NCBI GenBank assembly: GCA_036936605.1
Contig: JAUPFV010000001.1
Location: forward strand, 72,559,910-72,623,909
Reading direction: 5' to 3'
Source of the DNA: Limnanthes douglasii subsp. nivea
Taxonomy: Eukaryota; Streptophyta; Magnoliopsida; Brassicales; Limnanthaceae
Length of the DNA: 64,000 nt
The notes beneath the pieces were generated by a model. That model searched no databases. It was not told where the DNA came from and saw only the letters and a program-made list of their open reading frames with translations. The position numbers were made by a program, and so were the translations under genes. This document shows positions 49,551-61,243 of this stretch, piece by piece; position 1 is the first letter of the stretch; each line of letters starts with the position of its first letter.

Positions 49551-51555
49551 TCTTTTTTCAATAATCCTAGGGTTTCATACGATTTTTTTTATAAACTGTC
49601 AAACACTTCTCAATACACGATATTTCTTTTATACGAATTTGGAATGTCTCCATTATTGTCCACGATAATTTTAAGTCATGTTCTAAGAGGTTACTCTAGA
49701 TAAAGTGACATAAAATTGACCATGAGTGAATACTGGTTGTGGAATATAAAGACCAAATTTATTTAATGATTGTCCTTAACTTTTATTCACATTGATTCGC
49801 ATAACATACCCTAATAGGAAATTATCTCTATTTAAATATAAATGGCCATTAGTTTTCTGCCGACGAAAAATCAATCTGAGGAGCACCAATGTTACAAGTG
49901 GTTATAATTTTAGCTGCAATCACTTTATTTCCCATCTGTGTTAAATACTAATCTTGTACCATTGCATAAATATGAGCTTAAATAATTTTAACTTTTACCC
50001 GATACTAAATTCAATATAAAGCCATATAGTGATTATTATTCTTTCCGTTAAATAAGAGTAATATCAAGATTATTATAAACATAAGCATACGTCGCACTAG
50101 TTGCATCAACACGTATAATCAAATATAATATTTTGCATAGGCAAATAAACAGGTAATCTTTCAACATAATGATGTCTCGGCTGTATGTAAAATTGTAATA
50201 TTCTCCAAACAGATTCATACGAGCATAAATATTTACAATTAAGATGCGCAAGAATTTTATTAGTTTTATCTTCTTCAAATACAGCTCGAGCTTTATCTGA
50301 TCCCTTATTAATATATTTGAAAAGATACTTACTAAGCATAGATTGACTGCATGATTCAACATTAATATGAGCTTTATATCGTACCAACAATTCTTTATTG
50401 TAAAGCACATCAAATCTATTATCAATTTGTATTTCATTTTTATTAATGTAATTTAATGAGTTATCACGACGTGTATAAGTGAGATAACTATTTGTTTCTA
50501 TGACTGTTTCTGTTTTAAACTGTTTTGGATTTTTTTTGTATATTTACCATTTTCCATGCATGGAGAATATGTATTCAAAACTCCTAAAGGACCATAAATC
50601 ATAAATTGACTTACTAGTTCATGTGCAATTGGATCAATTTGTTTGTTTGGAATTTATGCTGAAATAATAGAGTCGATATCGTTTGGAAGACTGCATGCAC
50701 ATTTCGAATCTAACCAAACTAACATATGACAATGAGGAAGACCTCTTTTTTGGAATTCAATTCTATAAACATAAAAATAAATATAATTTGAGTTATAGAA
50801 ATAACTATATTTTAAAAATATTAAACTTTAGATAATAAAATAACGTACAACTGCTCGAAAAGGTTTTCTTAATTTGATGTAGGATATCATACTATTGAGT
50901 TTCATTTTAAATACTCTTGTGACAATATGAGGTTTATCTTCAACTTTTATAACTAGGATTTATGGAGAGTTTTTTTTATAATTTCTGGCCATTTTGTATT
51001 GCATGTAACCGTGATGAACAAATTTGGGTTACCAAAATGTCGGCAAATCACCACTGCGTCCTGATAATCATTTATCATATACTGAACACTTCCTGTGTGA
51101 AATGGTAGAATTATCCTTTTTCCAATGTCATAAGCATTAATTTTGTCTTTTGATCTTGCATCATGTATTCTTTTATAAATCTTAATCCTAAATTGTTTTT
51201 AATTTTTTTTAATAAAATCTAATCAATCTTCTTCAAGAGTTGCATATACATCTACTAAATATTGTTGGAATAATATACCACCTTTTAAGAAATAAAGATT
51301 ACTCAATTTTATATCTTAAATTTGATATGAAAAGAAATTTCTCATTGATATTATTTCTCGTTTTGGTGTTTGGCCTTTGAACTCTTCGTTCTATTTCCAA
51401 TCAGGTCTATAATCATCTTCACCATGAGGAAAAAATTGATATTGCAATGACATAAATTTAGGATGTAATTTCGTGATTCTTGTTAATAGATTATATTTAT
51501 GTTGTATTATGATATCTCTTTCAGAATTGAACTCTCCGATATCCCCTGCTATCAA
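49551..51555 (-). pseudogene. Helitron Rep/helicase relic (copy B), internally deleted
   Basis: Counterpart of 6890-9976. The Rep Tyr block SKYLFKYINKGSDKARAVFE is at about 50340-50275, and the HUH block is near 50730. A 1,057-bp deletion at about 50118-50125 joins the helicase motif CDDATSATYAYV region directly to the Rep region, removing the central helicase. Confidence 0.87.
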
Positions 51556-53780
51556 ACCACGGATTTTATTTTAAGAAGGTTGGTCATATTATTTACTGTC
51601 TGTTAATCTACAACTTACTAATCTCATTTTTTTAGTGAAGCAACTAAGTTTTCATTAACTTTATCTTCAACACTACGGGATAACCTGAGAAGGTCTTATA
51701 TTTTTTGAGGCAACGCCATCTTCTTCAATATTTAGACTATTATCAATCTTAGAAGATTGACCATTCTCCATAAAAATATTGTGTTTACTTAATCTTCTAT
51801 ACATATGGACAATACATATATATCTGCAGCAAAGAATAAAAAAAAATATTCATAAATTATTCAGTTTAACTAAAAAATCTACGCAATGAAAACACCATCG
51901 TCTATACATAAAAAGTATGTTGAAGAGTAAACTTCATCCCATACTTGAAGTTCCACATTACTTAGATTGAAAATAATATAGTGTATATAAATGTTAATCA
52001 ACCTCAACTAGCAAGAGACCTTTTGGGAGTGTACCAAAAGTAAATACGTACAAGGATAATATATTACTAGTATGTGATGCACGTTTCACACCTACACATC
52101 TATTCTAACATGATATATGTTATAATTTAATTGTTTGATTTGAAAATTCAAAATGCTAATATATAAATCTTGCCCAATTTTCTTTTTAACTACATTTAAG
52201 TAAACAAAAGTCATCAATACTCTGTAATTTGTTATTGTGATTTATTGATTCAAAATATATTTAAGTAAACAAAAATCTTCAACATTTTAAGAATTATTAT
52301 TTTACTCTATTACATTATATTTTTATTATATCATATTTTGGGTAATTATTAGTTTTATTAAAGCTTAGTTTTTTATTTTTATTACCTAATATTGAACACT
52401 CAAATACATATAAAAATATACATTTAAATTCATATATGCTTTATTAAAATAACTTTAAAAAAATAATGAAAACTCTTGATAGTTTCATTCTATGAAAACT
52501 CTTAACACTCTTATAAGTTTCATTCTTCGTTGTATATTTCCTAAATTTTAGTGTCTTTTATATCACACATTCTTTCAAATTTAATGAGTATGGAAACTAT
52601 AAATCTAAATATTAAAAAAAATAGAATTTAGATAAACAAAAAAAAATTAATGAAATCATAACGAAAATTAACATTATATACTAAAAAAACTTACCTTTCT
52701 GTTTGTCGAATTCTATCGAACGTATCAGTGAGAAAAAAAATTGTGTTACTCGTGAAAAAAGTTAAAATCTATATAAATAGATAAAGGTGAACAAATAAAC
52801 AAAACGTGTATTTCCATAATTCTCTATACTTTTCACGAATTTTAGATATAGAAAAACGAGAATATTGAAGGCTGAAAATCGAAGAAATGGAAGAGAGGAA
52901 GAAAAGAAAAGAAATAAATATCGAGCCACACTAATTATACCTACGTGTCAAGCAAATGTAATGCCACACTAATTATACCAACGCGTCAAGCAAATGTAAT
53001 GCCATACTGAAAAAATGACGGTTTATTTTTGAAAAAGAATATATATATATATATACGCGTAGGATTTTGGTTTAGATTTGAGGTGGTTTTTATTTTTGGA
53101 CTAGGAACATATCTATACCGCGCTAAAACATAGAAGTACTGAAATAGTATAAAAGATAAAATTGTAGAACACTGATTCGTTGTTCATAAACACGGTGAAT
53201 CAGTGTTTTACTTTAGAGTATATATAATGTTAAACTTCTCATAAAATAATCATATGAAAAATATAGTAATGTTTTCGCATGCTAACAGATATACAAATAT
53301 AAACAAATTTTTTTTTGTAAATCCAATATTTTTAAGAATTTATTTAAACCAAACAACATACGAGTATTAAAATATTTTTAACATCAATGATATAGGTTTG
53401 CATAAAGTCGGTGTGGATTAGAATTTATAAACTGCATGCAACAATTCATTTCAAATGTTTAACCATCAATATAATATTGTGTATTTTCTTTAGAAAATGA
53501 AACTAGCTATATTTTATTTTAGATTTAGAGTTCCAAAATATATAAACACATGTTCATATGGTGTTTTTGGTACCATATGTTAATAATATTGTATTTTTGT
53601 ATATAAACTTAACATGCATAAAATGAATCATTCTATAAAAATTAAAATTTCCATTGGGTTTCTTCTTAATCAGCGCTTCGTTTCAGTACTAGAGAAGCTG
53701 GTTTTTACAACGGACTAAAAACAAATAGTATTGTCACTGAAAACAATGGGTGTGCGACCAAATGTTCCAGTTGTGTTAAG
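51556..53780. other. AT-rich intergenic DNA (copy B counterpart of 9977-12150)
   Basis: Colinear with copy A. Differences: an additional 60 bp at about 52131-52190, a short AT run (53039-53054, 16 bases), and the conserved stem-loop at 53168-53207. No gene recognised. Confidence 0.6.
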
Positions 53781-53798
53781 TGAGATCACTAAGCAAAC

Positions 53799-54735
53799 TC
53801 AATTTCCATTGGGAGGCTTTTGCAACTGAAAAAATGTTGCAAAATTTGCCATCCAGTGCCTACGACCGCTCTCGTACATTTTGAAACAATCCAATCTCCG
53901 CAATAGGTTATAAACACGTTGTGCACCATCAAAAACCCTTTCCCAAATATCACATTGACTTGAAAGTTCATACATCAAATCCCTTCTCACTTCCTCCCAC
54001 GAATCCACATGGTCTTTAATCATCGAAGCTACGACCCTAAATCTACAATTACCGTCCGGAGCAACGTCTTCAATGCTAGTTATGTAGTTGTGCAAGTACT
54101 CAGGATAAAAACTCTAGTAGGCGCTCAATCATTTTCCTTTATTCGATTTTCTAGATCGAGTCGCTTTCTCCTTTTTCGGTGGGGCTTTAGATTTGGACTT
54201 GGATTTGGGTACTAAAAATTCCTTAACCGCTGACGCGGTTGTGCTACCTATCGTGCCAGGAGTACTAGCGTATAAACTATCACCGTATTCTCACTCGGAT
54301 GGGTTCCGCTTAGTTGACTTGTCGGGACCGGTTTTTTTTTAACCTTTCGTGACAACTGGTTCCTTAGGTTCCAAAATATGGCTTCTAGGGGGATCTAGGA
54401 TTTGCATCATCCTATTTATTATGTGACCTTGCACTTGTGGACCGTAACCACGTATGGTACTATCAATTAAGGATAGCTTTCTTGTAAGCTCGTCTTTGGT
54501 ACCAACATTTTCCCTAGGCTTGATCTCTAAAGAACTCCAATAAACAACACATAACACACTCACACGCACAAGGTAAATTGTGTGTTGTCCTAATTACACA
54601 ACCATACTTTGCGAGAGTGAACCACAAATCCCGGCCTTTTTAATAGTTTACTCTAATATTTGAATGGTCGTACATGAAAGTTTACCTTTGATGTCGCTAA
54701 AGATAGCTCCCCTAGATGCTTTTATAGGACGAAAC
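53799..54735 (-). pseudogene. MULE transposase pseudogene, C-terminal part (copy B)
   Basis: Minus strand. The OTU-like segment YITSIEDVAPDGNCRFRVVA is at 54095-53799, and the lysine-rich tail and SWIM region are at about 54129-54650, with a 49-bp deletion near 54550 that removes the residues just after the SWIM motif and an additional one-base deletion near 54632. The remainder of the transposase is separated by the Tat element inserted at 54736. The shared in-frame stop is at about 54650. Confidence 0.85.
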
Positions 54736-54997
54736 TGATGAGTCCGAATTCAGAATACTCCCCGGAAGGGCAGATCAGTGTAATTCTCTCCGAAAACCGG
54801 ACATAACTTTGGGACCGGACGGATCACTTCGAACCAATGTGAGCCTAAGGCTGTTCGAACTATGACAAAAGTACTAAAAAACCTAAATACTTCCTGACTA
54901 AGCTACCTGTCCTCCTGCTTAGAACTCATGGGTCTTTAAACATGACCCGAGTCCATTAAACTTGACCCGAAAGCCCATAAGGGCCCAAACATCACAC

Positions 54998-55004
54998 TAT
55001 AAAT
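54998..55004 (+). promoter_or_regulatory. LTR TATA box
   Basis: TATAAAT preceded by cacac, in the expected U3 position, about 170 bp before the end of the LTR. Confidence 0.6.
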
Positions 55005-55070
55005 GCTCAACCACCAGCATTAACTTCTGGTAACAAAAATTAACTGCTGCCAAGCTGCTTAATTCTCTCT

Positions 55071-55130
55071 CCACCTTGAAACACCCTTACACCACCTTGA
55101 AACACCCTTACACCACCCTGAAACTCTACT
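55071..55130 (+). repeat. 21-bp tandem repeat in LTR
   Basis: Two exact units (ccaccttgaaacacccttaca) and a third that diverges after ccaccctgaaact. Confidence 0.9.
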
Positions 55131-55174
55131 TGAAATTACCAGCCTACCCTCAGGCTATTTTTATCCACACCAAA

Positions 55175-55193
55175 TTGGCGACCACAGTGGGAG
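55175..55193 (+). other. Primer-binding-site-like sequence
   Basis: ttggcgaccacagtgggag follows the LTR end after two bases. It has the TGGCGnCCAC form seen at the PBS of plant Tat elements. I have not assigned the tRNA. Confidence 0.6.
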
Positions 55194-55245
55194 GCGACGG
55201 TGCCTGAATCAAGTATTCAAAACCAAGCAAAGAAATTCTGTCCGA

Positions 55246-56619
55246 ATGAATCCGGATAATCCAGAGCTTCCACCAGCCTTGCTCGAAGTGGTGGAAGAAA
55301 ACGATGAGTATACTGTCCAAGAACGCGATAGGTTAAAGCTTGAGATAGAATCTCTGAGGGCTGAAAAGGCCAAAATGGGCGTGAAAGAAAAATCCAAGGC
55401 ATCGGTTGTTCATCACACCGACAACCCTAGAGAGCCTGAGGCTTCGAAAACTCATGTGAGTACTAAAAAGACACATGCTAGTTCTAAAAAGTCTCACCGG
55501 TCCAAGCCTGTGGAGAGCTCTGACTCAAGTTCGGAATCTTCGGGCAGCTCTTCGGATAGTGAGGGAAATGAAAAATCCTTGTCCTCTAGCAGTGATGAGG
55601 GTCGAACCAAGAAAAAGCAAAAGCAAGCTAAGAAATATTCGAGAAAAAGAGATCATCATGGAAGAATGAAAAGGCATATTGGAAAGGGGTCATCTCATAA
55701 CCGGAGGCATGTAGACCGGATGCTGATGGATCCTTTTGCTTTCCACGATGAGCCAGGTATCTTTGCAACTCCTAATGAGGATACCGTGTTCATTCGTGGA
55801 AGGAATTGGAGGCAGTCTCCACTGTCTTCTAAAATCCTGTCCGGAAACCTCCCCAAGAGGTTTGACAGTACTAAGATGGAGAAGTACGATGGCAGTACTG
55901 ATCCGGACAATCATCTGGAGCAATTCAAGAACTTCATGATGAACTTTGATGATGATGATAAACTACTCTGTAGGGCATTCTCCCAATCCTTTACGGGGAG
56001 TGCTCTGAAATGGTACAACAGCCTGCCTCAGGGTTGTATTAAAGACTTTGATACTTTTTGGGTGGCCTTTCGAAGGCAGTTTGTGGGGAGTAAGGAGCTG
56101 AAGGGCAATGGAGACACAATAATCCATTGTGCCCAAGAACCAAATGAGTCATTAAAGGAGTACATAAGTCGTTTTGTGAACACAAAGAATGGGTTGTCTG
56201 ATTGCTTCGAACAGGTGGCAATAGCATCCTTAAGACAAGGTTTGAACCCAGGCAACCTGGCTGATTCGGTGACCAGGAAGAAAGCCATGACCTGGGGAGG
56301 ATTGCTAAATCAAGTTGGCAAGCAAATAAACGTTGATGAAACAAAAAAGACCAGGGTGCACAGACAGGTGAGATCCACCCCGGTGGCACCAACTCCAAAT
56401 CAAAACCAGTCCGGGAATAGAGCAAGAGAAACCGGACAGGGGCATGGTAGAGGAAAAGCTCAGTCCCAGCCAGCTGCTCCTGCTCAAAGTCAACAATCCA
56501 GAAACAAAAGAGGGCCATGGGTCCAACCGGAGTGGTTCGCAGAACTCAAAGAAAGCGTGGCCACCATTTTTGATAAAACAAAAGATGAGGTACACTACCG
56601 GAGACCGGCAACCTTGTAG
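55246..56619 (+). CDS. gag: Gag of Tat retrotransposon, 457 aa to first stop
   Basis: Structural protein of the virus-like particle. A predicted coiled coil lies near residues 22-45, a Ser-rich low-complexity tract at about 88-125, and a basic Lys/Arg/His stretch at 125-160. The retrotransposon Gag core follows at about 206-375 (EKYDGSTDPDNHLEQFKNFM, SALKWYNSLPQG, ESLKEYISRFVN), then a Gln/Pro-rich tail. The TAG at 56617-56619 is probably a mutated Gln codon: the same frame continues with the zinc knuckle (CQYHNGIGHTTDDC, 56650-56691) that belongs to Gag. The ATG is 71 bases after the LTR and is the first in this frame. Confidence 0.88.
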   Translation: MNPDNPELPPALLEVVEENDEYTVQERDRLKLEIESLRAEKAKMGVKEKSKASVVHHTDNPREPEASKTHVSTKKTHASSKKSHRSKPVESSDSSSESSGSSSDSEGNEKSLSSSSDEGRTKKKQKQAKKYSRKRDHHGRMKRHIGKGSSHNRRHVDRMLMDPFAFHDEPGIFATPNEDTVFIRGRNWRQSPLSSKILSGNLPKRFDSTKMEKYDGSTDPDNHLEQFKNFMMNFDDDDKLLCRAFSQSFTGSALKWYNSLPQGCIKDFDTFWVAFRRQFVGSKELKGNGDTIIHCAQEPNESLKEYISRFVNTKNGLSDCFEQVAIASLRQGLNPGNLADSVTRKKAMTWGGLLNQVGKQINVDETKKTRVHRQVRSTPVAPTPNQNQSGNRARETGQGHGRGKAQSQPAAPAQSQQSRNKRGPWVQPEWFAELKESVATIFDKTKDEVHYRRPATL

Positions 56620-59600
56620 TCTCCCAGAGAGCATCGTAACAACTCCTTTTGCCAATACCACAATGGTATTGGCCATACCACTGATGATTGCATAGCATTG
56701 AAACAAGAGGTACAAAACTTGATTGAAAGGGGAAAGTTGGGTGCATACGTTAAAAGAAAAAGAGGCAACAGGCCTGACAACACTCACCGGGTTGGTCCAA
56801 GTAATGCTGCCCCAGAGGGGGCCATGGTAATAGTTGAAAGGTTTGATGTGTAATCTGAATACTTGGATCCTGATCCAACGCGAAATAAGGTGGGTGCCAT
56901 AGAGGAGCATTCTAAGACAGTATCCGGGCTCATTAAATTCTTCGAGTCACTGACGATTTTCGGAGGGGACACAATGACTGCTCCTACTACTTCTTCAAGA
57001 AAGAGGCATGTTCATAATTTATCCTCCCAGCTAGAAGGAGGCATGACATCCTATCAATCTCCAAACTCATTCTCATTCATAGTCTTCGATGAGGATGATT
57101 TGAGAAATATTGTTGGCCCTCATGAGGATGTTGTTGTTATAGGAGCATCTATAGGGGGCAATGAGATAAGACGAATTCTGGTGGATACTGGAAGCTCTGC
57201 CAATATCCTTTTTCTAAACACTTACAGGAAAATGAAAAATCCAGCTGTGATTCAGAAGTCAGACAGGTCAATTGTGGGTTTCACGGGCAGCTCAGCTGAT
57301 GTGATCGGGGAGTTTGAAGAAGAAGTGTTATTGGGCAGGGGCCCTTTCAAGAAAATGGTTAGAATACTCTTCATTGTGGTGGACTGTCCCACTTGCTATA
57401 ATGCTATTCTAGGGAGATCTTGGCTCTCTAGGATGCATGCAGTGGCTTCGACAGTCCATCAGTGTTTAAAGTATGCTGTTCAGGGACAGGTTGGGGTTGT
57501 CCGGAGCAGCCAGAAGATTGCAAAAGAATGCTATGCCACTGCCTTGGCTCCACGAACGCTGGGGGCAGTTCGTATAAATGATCAATAGCAGTCCAAGGGT
57601 CTTCCTGGGGGTAAGGGTGAAATTGATGACCCCAGAGAGACCCACGGAGTGTTGATTCCGATTGAAGAGGTTGAAACGCACTGCTTGGAAGAAGGAAAAA
57701 GTGTCAGGATAGGGTCCAAAATGCCACCAATGTTGAAAGAAGAGATGCTGAAATTCTTGAAAAACCATCAGCACGTTTTTGCTTGGTGCAATGCTGATGT
57801 TACTGGAGTTCCATCAGAGGTGATTTCCCATCACCTATCTGTCCGGAGAGATGTGGCACCAGTTGTACAAAAGAGGAGAGCTTTCTCAAAAGAAAAGGCT
57901 GATGTCATAGTGCAAGAGGTTGACAGACTCACAAAGATGGGGCATATTAAAGAATTTCAATACCCTTTGTGGACTGCCAATCTTGTCTTGGTGAAAAATA
58001 ATAATGGCAAATGGCGTATGTGCATTGACTTCACAGACCTCAATAGAGCTTGCCCAAAAGATTTGTATCCGGTCCCCCGGATAGATCAGCTAGTAGATTC
58101 TACTTCAGGGAACAAGCTACTCTCCTTCATGGATGCCTTCTCCGGGTACAATCAGATCCAAGTAGATCCAAAAGATCAAGAGCACACCACGTTTGTCACT
58201 GATAGGGGACTACATTGCTACAAGGTGATGCCCTTTGGCTTGAAAAATGCTGGGGCTACTTATCAAAGGTTAGTCAACAAAGCATTTGCTGATCAAATTG
58301 GAAGAAATATGGAAGTTTACATTGACGATATGATGGTGAAAAGCATGGATGAGCAGTTGCACTTGTCCGACCTCCAAGAAACTTTTGCCAACTTGGCCAA
58401 AGTAAATTTAAAACTAAACCCTGAAAAGTGTGTGTTCGGAGTGTAGTCCGGGAAATTCTTAGGGTATATCATAAGTGAGCATGGAATACAGCCCGACCCG
58501 GACCAACTCAATGCCTTATTCCAGATGGAGCCTCCTCGAAACATTAAAGAAGTGCAGTGATTAACGGGGAGATTGGCTGCCTTGAACAGATTCATCTCCA
58601 GGTCTTAGGACAGGTGTGCTCCATTCTTTCAAACCTTGAAGGGTGCAAAGGGGTTTGAATGGACACCATAGTGTGATGAAGCATTCAGTGAAATCAAGAA
58701 ACATCTTTCCTCTCCCAAGACTTTGTTCAAACCAGTTGATGGGGAGACTCTCTTTATGTACCTGGCTGTTTCAAGTCGTGCCATCAGTGTTGTGCTAGTA
58801 AGAGAGGTTGATGGGCATCCTCACCCAGTATACTACATCAGCAAAAGCTTGATTGATGCTGAGAGGCGTTACTTGAAACTTGAGAAACTGGCATTGGCTT
58901 TGGTGATAGCTGCAAGAAAAATGAGGCCCTATTTCCAGGCTCATCCTATCGTCGTCCGGACGTCTTTCCTTTTAAAGAATGTCCTTCAAAAAGCAGACAT
59001 TTCAAGCAGAATGACAAAGTGGTCAGTAGAGTTGGGGGACTTTGACATAGACTTTGCTCCCCGGACAGCGGTAAAAGCCCAAGCTGTGGCTGATTTTCTG
59101 GTTGAATTCCACTCTGACAGGGATTCAGAGCAGCCTACTGATTCAAAAGACAAGAAAGTGTGGATTGTCCGAACAGACGAAGGTTCTAGTACCATGGGAT
59201 CTGGGGCAGGAATATGTCTCACTTCCCCCTACGGGGACAACATGTACCAAGCTATTTTTTTTTGCTTTCAGGGCGTCCAATAATGAGTCCGAGTACGAAG
59301 CAGCCATAGCTGGGTTAAAGTTGGCCTATATCTGTGGAGCTAAAAGGGTCAAGCTACTAAGTGACTCCCAGATTCTTGTCCACCATGCCTTGGGCCTATC
59401 AGAGGCTAGAAATGAGCAATTGGTCAAGTATTTACTCCTCCTCAAAAATGAAGCGTTAAAGTTTAAAGTTGTTGTCTATGAGCACATCCCCCGGGCAGAA
59501 AATGAGCTAGCAGATTCATTGGCAACGATAGCATATACGGAGTCCTACCCATGGATCCATGTGCTTGAAAGCCCTTCTATTGAACTTGGTGAGGGTGGAA

Positions 59601-60877
59601 AAGAGGAAGTCTATGAAATACAGGTACATCGGCCTCAAGATTGGAGGTCTCCTCTTATACAATATCTGTCCGGTGGTATCGTGCCCTTGGATAAATCACA
59701 AGCCAGAACATTGAAACACAGGGCTCGTGGTTTCATTATGTTAAGAGAAGTCTTGTACAAAAAGTCCTACAGCAAACCTCTCCTACGTTGTTTAGGGGAT
59801 CATGAATCACAAATGGTTCTCTCCGAATTGCATGATGGTGAGGGATCAGCCCATTGTGGATTTAGAGCTTTAACAAGAAGAGTACTTCTCTCCGGATACT
59901 ATTGGCCATCGATCATGAAAGATGCTAAGGAGCTGGTGAGAAGGTGTGATCCATGTCAGAGGTACAGCAATGAAATTCATGTACCAGCTATTCCTTTGGA
60001 ATCAATTTCTGAGCCCATCCCTTTTGCTCGATGGGGATTGGACTTAGTTGGGCCTCTCCCTGTGGCGTCCGGAGGGCGCAAAACTATAATTGTGGCCATT
60101 GATTATTTCTCAAAATGGGTAGAAGCAGCTCCCTTGGCAGGGACAACCTCAAAAGCTGTCATAAAATTCATTATGTCCAACATATGTTGCAGATTCGGTG
60201 TCCCACAGAAGATAACAACAGACAATGGGCCACAGTTTGACAACAGAGAAATGGAAAGCTTCTGTGCCTCAAGGGGTATTCAGCACTGCTTTTCTTCACC
60301 TTTCCACCCTCAAGCCAATGGGCAAGTTGAAGTGGCTAATAGAACAATACTGTCCGGTTTAAAGAAGAATTTGGAAGGGGCTGCTGGGAAGTGGCCTAGT
60401 TATCTACAAGAAGTCTTGTGGGCCTACCGGACAACACCTGGGGCTGCAACGCAAGAATCCCCCTTTGCCTTGGTCTATGGAATGGATGCAGTAGCTCCCA
60501 TAGAGAAGACACTCCCTTCCTTTCGTATTCATAACTTCTCCGGACATGCTAATGAGATGGCAATTAGAAATCAGCTCGATTTGATCGAAGAAAGACGGGT
60601 TAAAGCTCATCTTAGAATTGCACACTATCAGGGCTTGATGAGAAGAAGGTTTGCTTCTAAAGTTAAAAGGAGATATTTTCAACCAGAAGATAAAGTATTA
60701 AGGAAAGTTTTCTTGCATACTAAGGAAAAGCTCTTCGGAAAGCTGGCCCCAACCTGGGAGGGTCCGTATACTGTGGTTGAAAGAATCAAGCCTGGGACTT
60801 ATTGGTTGGAAGATAAAGATGGCAGGGTTTTAACTCACCCTTGGAATATTGAACACCTTCGAATGTACTTGGAATAA
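56620..60877 (+). pseudogene. pol: Pol of Tat retrotransposon, broken by stops and a frameshift
   Basis: Continues in the gag frame. After the zinc knuckle comes the protease DTGSS (57184-57198). RT follows with WRMCIDFTDLN, SFMDAFSGYN and YIDDM (58318-58332). RNase H is at 58723-59100; a second, archaeal-type RNase H at about 59155-59530 (SGAGICLTSPYG, ASNNESEYEAAIAGLKLAY). Integrase has its HHCC finger at 59830-59980, then WGLDLVGPLP, TTDNGPQF and GQVEVANRT (the Asp, Asp, Glu), and a C-terminus ending HPWNIEHLRMYLE. In-frame stops are at 56851, 57586, 58444, 58558, 58606 and 58669, and a one-base gain in a T9 run (59255-59263) shifts the frame. Active-site residues are otherwise kept, so inactivation looks recent. 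Confidence 0.92.
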
Positions 60878-61243
60878 CACTTGTGTAAATATTTACTTGT
60901 TTAAACATCCATGTAAATATTTGGGGGCATACCTTCCCCTCTTCGGTGGCACGGAGAGATTTCAATAAAACTTGGTGCCTTCTTCAAAATTCTCTAAGTA
61001 TTTTCAAAATTTTATCTCTTACTACCCGGACTAAAAGATCTAAGGGCTATTTAAATTCTAGCCGGAGAGTCTTAATACTCTCACAATACAATAAAACTAC
61101 TTAAACTCCAGTTATTTAAGCAAATAATGAAAGAAGAGGATGGTTGAGCAAAATAAAACATTCATTCATTCAACAACTTAAAATTGCCTTGGCCTTCCAA
61201 GGACTTTAGTTCGAATAAAAGATAAGCAAAATAAATTTTTAAA
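60878..61243. other. Tail-to-tail spacer between pol and antisense gene
   Basis: Both flanking genes end here. An aataaa motif at about 60967 could serve pol; the reverse strand has several ttatt/aataaa-like words near 61100-61230 for the antisense gene. Confidence 0.5.

Larger units (their letters stand above)
40271..54735 (+). repeat. Segmental duplication, copy B
   Basis: Direct-orientation copy of 1-13199 lying immediately downstream of the CCR gene. Coordinate offset is 40270 at the left, 40273 by 4.5 kb, 41006 after a copia gag insertion, 42660 after the segment missing from copy A, and about 41579 in the Helitron. It ends at 54735 because a Tat-type retrotransposon begins at 54736 inside the MULE relic. 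The continuation should resume beyond the right edge of the window. Confidence 0.97.
54736..55172 (+). repeat. 5' LTR of the Tat element (about 437 bp)
   Basis: Starts TGATGAG at 54736, ends ...CACACCA at 55172 just before the PBS-like site. Contains a TATA box (TATAAAT, 54998-55004) and three 21-bp repeats (ccaccttgaaacaccctta, 55071-55130). The right boundary is inferred because the 3' LTR is outside the window. Confidence 0.75.
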
